Positions 59,230 to 64,000 of a stretch of 64,000 nucleotides of DNA are shown here, piece by piece. Each line of letters begins with the position of its first letter. The first letter of the stretch is position 1. The notes beneath the pieces were generated by a model, which did not search any database, was not told the DNA's origin, and saw only the letters and a list, made by a program, of their open reading frames with translations. The stretch is from Bacillus methanolicus PB1 (lineage in GTDB: Bacteria > Bacillota > Bacilli > Bacillales > Cytobacillaceae): NCBI RefSeq assembly GCF_000262755.1, contig NZ_AFEU01000002.1, forward strand, positions 744,001 to 808,000, in the 5' to 3' direction. The position numbers and the translations under genes were made by a program.

Positions 59230-59759
59230 TTTATTTAAAAATATTCTGGGCTTTTTTCGTGCCGGGAATTCTCGGGTATGGCGGCGGACCTGCTTCCATT
59301 CCGCTTATTGAAAATGAAGTCGTTGACCGTTATGGCTGGCTGACTGTTCATGAGTTCAGCGAGGTGATGGCGCTCGGAAATTCGCTTCCCGGTCCGATTG
59401 CGACGAAAATGGCCGGCTATATCGGGTATGAGCAGGCCGGTGTTCTTGGCGCCGCGGTCGGCGTGTTTGCAACCGCGGCCCCGTCCCTCATTCTCATGCT
59501 TGCATCGCTCGGATTGCTGATGAAATTTAAAGAATCGCCGAAGGTAAAAAGAATGACAATTTCCGTTCGCCCCGTAATCGCGGTGCTTCTCGGGATCATG
59601 ACGTACGATTTCTTTTTTTCCTCTTATGAAAGCGTCGGCATGTGGCAGACCTTATTTATCGGTGCGGTTAGCTTTTTCTTAATGGAAAAATGGAAGGTTC
59701 ATCCTGCCTATGTCATTGCCGGTGCGCTCGTATATGGAGGTGTTTTTTTAGGAGGCTGA
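59226..59759 (+). CDS. Chromate transporter half-protein, second (ChrA family)
   Basis: A 177-residue ChrA half protein with FFVPGILGYGGGPASIPLI (8-26) and MALGNSLPGPIATKMAGYIGYEQAG near 44-68, then about five membrane segments. It overlaps the first half as ATGA and has an AAAGGAG site inside the end of that gene. The pair is separate from flagellar and secretion functions and looks like an inserted operon between hpf and the SEC-C gene. No chrR regulator is seen nearby. Confidence 0.88.
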   Translation: MIYLKIFWAFFVPGILGYGGGPASIPLIENEVVDRYGWLTVHEFSEVMALGNSLPGPIATKMAGYIGYEQAGVLGAAVGVFATAAPSLILMLASLGLLMKFKESPKVKRMTISVRPVIAVLLGIMTYDFFFSSYESVGMWQTLFIGAVSFFLMEKWKVHPAYVIAGALVYGGVFLGG

Positions 59760-59975
59760 CCATTAAGTGCCTGGCTCCGGACAACAGTTATTATATATTT
59801 TCAATATTTAGTAAGGGTTTCCTGTTTTTCATTTTGAGATAAGACAAATCTTATGTTTTATTTTATTAAAAAGATGTCTAAACTATGAATGTTTGATAAG
59901 ATAAAAGAAAAGGCATGAGAATGATAGAATAATGATAGAATGGCGCCATAATTCTATGAAACGGGGAGGATGCCG

Positions 59976-61955
59976 GTGAACGGAAAAGTAGGACGGAATG
60001 ATCCGTGTCCATGCGGGAGCGGGAAAAAATATAAAAAGTGCCACGGAGCGAAAGAGACAGTTTCGATTAATCAAATTCTCGAAAATGAGCTTCTGAATCT
60101 TCAAAGGCAAATCATAGATTTTGCTTTATTTAACTACGAGAGCGAACTATTAGAGGATTTTGATTTTCAGCGTGAAATGCTCATTCTTTCTGATGAAAGC
60201 GAAGAAGAATTTTATGAGTTTATTCACACGTTTTGGTTTACTTGTTTTGAACTGCTCGTTGACGGCGAAACGATCTTGGAACGTTTTATTTCTCAACAGC
60301 TGCCGAAAATAAAACGTCCAAGGCTGCAAGAAATTTTCCGGTCATGGACCGGTCCGGAGCTTGTTGCCGGGAAAATCACAGCCATTGAAGAGAATCATCT
60401 AGTTGTCAAAGATACATTGCGTCAAGAAAGTTTTACAATAAACCTTTTTGAAAAAATGCAGGGATACGAAAAAGGGGAATACGTCTTTGCGATTTTGCTG
60501 CCATACGGACAAAATTATTACTCCTTCCCAAGCTGTTTTAATCTGCCGAAAGAATCCGTGGCAGACTATGAAAAGTTTGTGAAAACGGAATTTGCTGTTT
60601 CCGGTTATGAGGATGAGAAAGAATTTTTGAAGGATTATTTTTTAGAGCTTATGAACCATGCTCCTGAAGCGGCTAATAAGATTAAGATTGATGCAATCGA
60701 TTGGAAGCATGATTCCAACCGGAAAGTTGCCTATTTGTTCGAAGAAGAAATGGAAAGTATCGGAGAACTTCGGCCGTTTATCGATGCGGGCATCATTTTA
60801 TGGGCTGAATTTTGCCGGAGAACGAACAAGCGGATTCAAAACCCATATATATACGTTGCGGCTTTGCAATATTTAATGTCAATGATTTTACCGACAAGCT
60901 TCAGCCTTACGCAGAAACAGCTGGCTAAAGAATACGGAGTGTCAGCAAACAGCATTTCTGCTCGGTATAACGAAATGTTTGATATCTTAGAAGACGAAAT
61001 AGACAAGTTGATGTCTTTTCGTATCGCCGGATCGAACACGGAATCATTTCCACAATTCATCATCAATAAGCATCCTTCTGCTCCGATGTCGACGGAGCGG
61101 GTGATGCATGAAGCATTTCAAGAACTCGCTGATAAAGATTTTAACAGCATTGAAGAGATTAACGAGTATTTGCGGAACAAGAGGTTCGAGCCGAAAAAAA
61201 GCAAAAAAGGAATTGTATCAGATCAGGAAAAAGCCCAAAATCTTATATACGATGCGTATGAAATAGAAGGGCCGCAGCGTTACCAACTCGCCAGGGAAGC
61301 ATTGAAGCTGAATCCTTCTCATCCGGACGGCTATAATATTTTGGCGGAGGAAGCCGGTTCCCTTGTTGAAGCCAATGCCTTGTATAAACAAGGAATGGAG
61401 TTAGGAAAAAAAGACCTCGGCGAATCATTTTTTAAAGAAAACAAAGGGCGTTTCTGGGGATTGCTTGAAACGCGTCCGTATATGCGGGCCAAGATGAATT
61501 ATGCTCAGGCGAGTTATGAATTGGGCCAACTGCAAGAAGCGATTCATCATTTTGAAGAGCTTTTGGAATTGAACCCAAATGATAATCAAGGAGTGCGTTA
61601 CTCTTTATTCATCGCCTACGTGGATAACAAAGAGCTCGGGAAAGCGAAAAAGCTGTTGAATCAATATAACGAAGAAACTGCTTACGGCTTATATAATTAT
61701 CTCTTGCTTGAATTGCTGGAAAATGGATTTACTCCATTAGCAGGGAAGTTGTTAAAAAATGCTCAGAAATCAAACAAATATGTGATTGACTATATTACAG
61801 GGAAAAAGAAATTGCCTGATTATTCACTGCCTTCATACGGCTTGGGTTCAGTGGAGGAAGCGATCATTTATGTACAAGATCACTTGCATATTTGGCGAAA
61901 AATCCCGGGCATTTCTGAATGGCTGACCCAATCTCGAGAAAAAGTAAAAGGGTAA
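59976..61955 (+). CDS. SEC-C motif and TPR-repeat protein, function unknown
   Basis: A 659-residue cytosolic protein. Residues 6-23 are a complete SEC-C zinc motif ([19 protein letters not shown]), the element normally found at the SecA C-terminus that binds SecB and ribosomes. A helical middle of about 380 residues follows, including a DUF-like segment with [23 protein letters not shown] near 312-334 that looks like a helix-turn-helix. Two or more TPR repeats follow ([24 protein letters not shown] near 432-455, [26 protein letters not shown] near 525-550). GTG at 59976 is chosen with GGGGAGG six bases ahead. The ATG at 59970 abuts that site. It lies directly upstream of secA. Confidence 0.82.
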   Translation: MNGKVGRNDPCPCGSGKKYKKCHGAKETVSINQILENELLNLQRQIIDFALFNYESELLEDFDFQREMLILSDESEEEFYEFIHTFWFTCFELLVDGETILERFISQQLPKIKRPRLQEIFRSWTGPELVAGKITAIEENHLVVKDTLRQESFTINLFEKMQGYEKGEYVFAILLPYGQNYYSFPSCFNLPKESVADYEKFVKTEFAVSGYEDEKEFLKDYFLELMNHAPEAANKIKIDAIDWKHDSNRKVAYLFEEEMESIGELRPFIDAGIILWAEFCRRTNKRIQNPYIYVAALQYLMSMILPTSFSLTQKQLAKEYGVSANSISARYNEMFDILEDEIDKLMSFRIAGSNTESFPQFIINKHPSAPMSTERVMHEAFQELADKDFNSIEEINEYLRNKRFEPKKSKKGIVSDQEKAQNLIYDAYEIEGPQRYQLAREALKLNPSHPDGYNILAEEAGSLVEANALYKQGMELGKKDLGESFFKENKGRFWGLLETRPYMRAKMNYAQASYELGQLQEAIHHFEELLELNPNDNQGVRYSLFIAYVDNKELGKAKKLLNQYNEETAYGLYNYLLLELLENGFTPLAGKLLKNAQKSNKYVIDYITGKKKLPDYSLPSYGLGSVEEAIIYVQDHLHIWRKIPGISEWLTQSREKVKG

Positions 61956-61974
61956 AACAAAGAGGCTGAACCAT

Positions 61975-62015
61975 AAGGGTCTGACTCCCGTATTGGGGGG
62001 TCTGGCCCTTTACAT
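61975..62015. terminator. Imperfect hairpin after the SEC-C gene (GGGTCTGACCC family)
   Basis: AAGGGTCTGACTCC (61977-61990) pairs imperfectly with GGGGTCTGGCCCTT, with flanking GGCTG/GAGCCGG similarity outside. It resembles the hairpins at 20.3 and 57.2 kb. Only a short T stretch follows, so termination may be weak. Confidence 0.55.
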
Positions 62016-62049
62016 TTGAGCCGGCCCCTTCTTTCCATATTTACATAAG

Positions 62050-62078
62050 TTGTCACTGTATAGCGGAAGTGGTAATAT
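62050..62078 (+). promoter_or_regulatory. Sigma-A promoter upstream of secA
   Basis: TTGTCA (62050-62055), exactly 17 bases, TAATAT (62073-62078). The predicted transcript start near 62085 leaves a leader of about 150 bases before secA that holds a 41-codon frame. Confidence 0.6.
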
Positions 62079-62095
62079 TAATAAGGAAAAAACCG

Positions 62096-62221
62096 ATGAT
62101 AGCCAAAAAAGCGAATCTTTTTTCATGGATGCCCGTATTGATTACTTGGTTGTGCATCTATATTGAACTAGAGGGTTTACGGGATTTTTTAAGTGATATC
62201 GATGCCTGCTACCCGATATAA
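62096..62221 (+). CDS. Upstream reading frame of secA, putative membrane-anchor leader peptide (41 residues)
   Basis: ATG at 62096 has AAGGAA seven bases ahead and opens 41 codons, closed by TAA at 62219-62221. The peptide begins MIAKKAN, then a hydrophobic run (LFSWMPVLITWLCIYI, residues 8-23), then an acidic tail LEGLRDFLSDIDACYPI. Two lysines followed by a 16-residue hydrophobic stretch is a signal-anchor pattern. The stop codon touches the secA ribosome binding site, and an ATATCG/CGATAT hairpin (62196-62219) covers its last codons. This recalls secM, whose export-sensitive stalling controls secA in E. coli, but no known arrest motif is seen. A caution is that the predicted transcript start lies within the small AAGGAA site. 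Confidence 0.45.
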   Translation: MIAKKANLFSWMPVLITWLCIYIELEGLRDFLSDIDACYPI

Positions 62222-62236
62222 AAAGGAGCGTTTATC

Positions 62237-64000
62237 ATGCTTGGGATTTTAAATAAAGTGTTTGATCAAAATAAACGCGAGTTAAAACGACTTACAAAGC
62301 TGGCTGAGCAAATTGATGCACTTGCTTCCGACACGGAAAAATTAACAGATGACCAACTGCGTGAAAAAACGGAAGAATTTAAAGTCCGCCATCAAAAAGG
62401 CGAGTCTTTAGATGATTTGCTTGTTGAGGCATTTGCCGTTGTCCGTGAAGCAGCAAAGCGCGTGCTCGGCTTGTATCCATATCCGGTCCAATTAATGGGG
62501 GGCATTGCCCTTCATGACGGAAATATCGCCGAAATGAAGACTGGGGAAGGAAAAACGTTAACGGCAACAATGCCGGTGTACTTAAATGCCCTTACCGGCA
62601 GAGGTGTTCACGTTGTTACCGTCAACGAATACCTCGCAAGCCGAGATGCCACCGAAATGGGAAAACTTTATGAATTCCTCGGGCTCACTGTTGGTTTAAA
62701 CTTAAACGGAATGTCGAAAGAGGAAAAAAAGGCGGCATATGCAGCCGACATTACGTATGGAACGAATAATGAGTTCGGGTTTGACTATTTGCGTGATAAC
62801 ATGGTGCTTTACAAGCATGACAAAGTGCAGCGTCCGCTTCATTTTGCGGTGATTGACGAGGTCGATTCAATTCTGATTGACGAAGCCCGCACTCCTCTCA
62901 TTATTTCCGGAACCGCGCAAAAGTCAGCCCGGCTTTATATTCAGGCAAATGCTTTTGTCCGGACATTGAAAAAAGACGAAGATTATACGTATGATGAAAA
63001 AACAAAAGGCGTTCAGCTTACAGAAGAAGGGATTACAAAAGCAGAACGTGCTTTTGGCATTGACAACCTGTTTGATATTTCTCATGTGACATTGAACCAT
63101 CATATTAATCAGGCACTTAAAGCCAATGTCAGCATGCACCGCGACGTAGATTACGTCGTGCAGGACGGTGAAATTGTCATCGTCGACCAATTTACCGGCC
63201 GCTTAATGAAAGGCCGACGCTACAGTGATGGACTTCACCAGGCGATTGAAGCGAAAGAAGGCCTTGAAATTCAAAATGAAAGCATGACGCTGGCAACGAT
63301 TACGTTCCAGAACTACTTCCGTATGTATGAAAAACTGGCCGGTATGACCGGTACAGCTAAAACGGAAGAAGAGGAATTTCGCAATATTTACAACATGAAT
63401 GTTGTTGCGATCCCGACAAATATGCCGGTCATTCGTGAAGACCGTCCGGATTTGATTTACGCTACGATGGAAGGGAAATTCCGTGCAGTAGTAGAAGACA
63501 TCGCCGAACGGCATAAAAAAGGACAGCCTGTTCTTGTCGGTACCGTTGCTATTGAAACATCTGAATTAATTTCAAAGCTTTTACAGAAAAAAGGCATTCT
63601 CCATAATGTCTTAAATGCGAAAAACCATGAACGCGAAGCAGAGATTATTGCTCAGGCAGGACAGCGCAGCGCTGTGACGATTGCGACAAACATGGCCGGA
63701 CGTGGTACGGACATTAAGCTCGGCGAAGGAGTAAGAGAGCTTGGCGGACTTGCTGTCATTGGCACAGAGCGCCATGAAAGCCGCCGGATCGATAATCAGC
63801 TGCGCGGACGTTCCGGACGCCAAGGGGATCCGGGTGTAACCCAATTTTATCTTTCTATGGAAGATGAATTAATGCGCCGTTTCGGATCCGACAATATGAA
63901 AGCGATGATGGAGCGCCTCGGCATGGATGATTCGCAGCCGATTCAAAGCAAAATGGTGTCAAAAGCGGTTGAATCTGCGCAAAAACGTGTGGAAGGCAAC
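62237..64000 (+). CDS. secA: Preprotein translocase ATPase SecA (partial, runs off the window)
   Basis: 588 codons of the housekeeping SecA are present and open at the window end. A full protein has about 840. Walker A is GEGKT (103-107), and [18 protein letters not shown] near 203-220 is the DEAD-box region. The preprotein cross-linking domain follows, then [11 protein letters not shown] near 371-381 and [10 protein letters not shown] near 484-493 of the second motor domain. It drives Sec export, including of the wall enzymes in this window. AAAAAGGAGCG precedes the ATG, directly after the stop codon of the upstream frame. Confidence 0.97.
   Translation, partial: MLGILNKVFDQNKRELKRLTKLAEQIDALASDTEKLTDDQLREKTEEFKVRHQKGESLDDLLVEAFAVVREAAKRVLGLYPYPVQLMGGIALHDGNIAEMKTGEGKTLTATMPVYLNALTGRGVHVVTVNEYLASRDATEMGKLYEFLGLTVGLNLNGMSKEEKKAAYAADITYGTNNEFGFDYLRDNMVLYKHDKVQRPLHFAVIDEVDSILIDEARTPLIISGTAQKSARLYIQANAFVRTLKKDEDYTYDEKTKGVQLTEEGITKAERAFGIDNLFDISHVTLNHHINQALKANVSMHRDVDYVVQDGEIVIVDQFTGRLMKGRRYSDGLHQAIEAKEGLEIQNESMTLATITFQNYFRMYEKLAGMTGTAKTEEEEFRNIYNMNVVAIPTNMPVIREDRPDLIYATMEGKFRAVVEDIAERHKKGQPVLVGTVAIETSELISKLLQKKGILHNVLNAKNHEREAEIIAQAGQRSAVTIATNMAGRGTDIKLGEGVRELGGLAVIGTERHESRRIDNQLRGRSGRQGDPGVTQFYLSMEDELMRRFGSDNMKAMMERLGMDDSQPIQSKMVSKAVESAQKRVEGN

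Overview
The window comes from a Firmicutes bacterium of the family Bacillaceae. The backbone order LCP protein, yvyE, degS-degU, degV, comFA-comFC, yvyF, flgM-flgN-flgK-flgL-yviE-fliW-csrA-hag, flaG-fliD-fliS-fliT, hpf, secA is the Bacillus subtilis order, and Shine-Dalgarno, sigma-A, sigma-D and sigma-B type signals are Bacillus-like. Two islands interrupt this backbone, and the window opens with insertion-sequence debris and closes inside secA. No rRNA, tRNA or CRISPR array was seen.

1-15.8 kb. A partial transposase has cut an accessory secA2 paralogue down to 140 codons. Then comes tagO and a long cell-wall polymer operon: wbpE-, wbpB-, wbpA-, wbpD- and wbpI-like genes (together the UDP-2,3-diacetamido-2,3-dideoxy-mannuronic acid route), a Wzz-like chain-length protein, a Wzx-like flippase, a Wzy-like polymerase, three glycosyltransferases and galU. 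The best reading is a secondary cell wall polymer of the kind described in Geobacillus stearothermophilus. It ends at a terminator followed by nine-plus units of a 20-bp-period repeat.

16-22 kb (mostly minus strand). A SpoIID/LytB-type protein, an SH3b protein, a LytC-type amidase broken by one base in a G run, an LCP-family ligase and yvyE. 22-29.2 kb: degS-degU, degV, an unrecognised tandem-repeat coiled-coil protein, comFA-comFC and yvyF, followed by a second 20-bp-period repeat array.

29.5-57.1 kb. The sigma-D flagellar block. A perfect sigma-D promoter and a CsrA-type hairpin precede hag. Between hag and flaG lies a visibly AT-richer glycosylation island: two Maf glycosyltransferases flanking a small unknown protein, and a legionaminic-acid type pathway (legB, legC, legG, legI, legH, ptmE, ptmF, legF, ptmA). 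The pathway carries extra tailoring genes (a methyltransferase, a doubly broken TylF-type methyltransferase, an ATP-grasp ligase, a HAD phosphatase and a PIG-L deacetylase). A 254-bp MITE-like element with target duplication follows, then an inverted pair: a CgeB-type glycosyltransferase with a Maf-like N-terminus and a divergent second flagellin.

57.1-64 kb. A large nested terminator hairpin, an unrecognised 59-codon gene with its own strong promoter, hpf, a split chromate transporter, a SEC-C/TPR protein and secA. Between the last two lies a 41-codon membrane-anchor-like upstream reading frame ending at the secA ribosome binding site, a possible export-sensing leader peptide and the most novel candidate system here. 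The two dispersed 20-bp-period arrays are the other strong unexplained signal.
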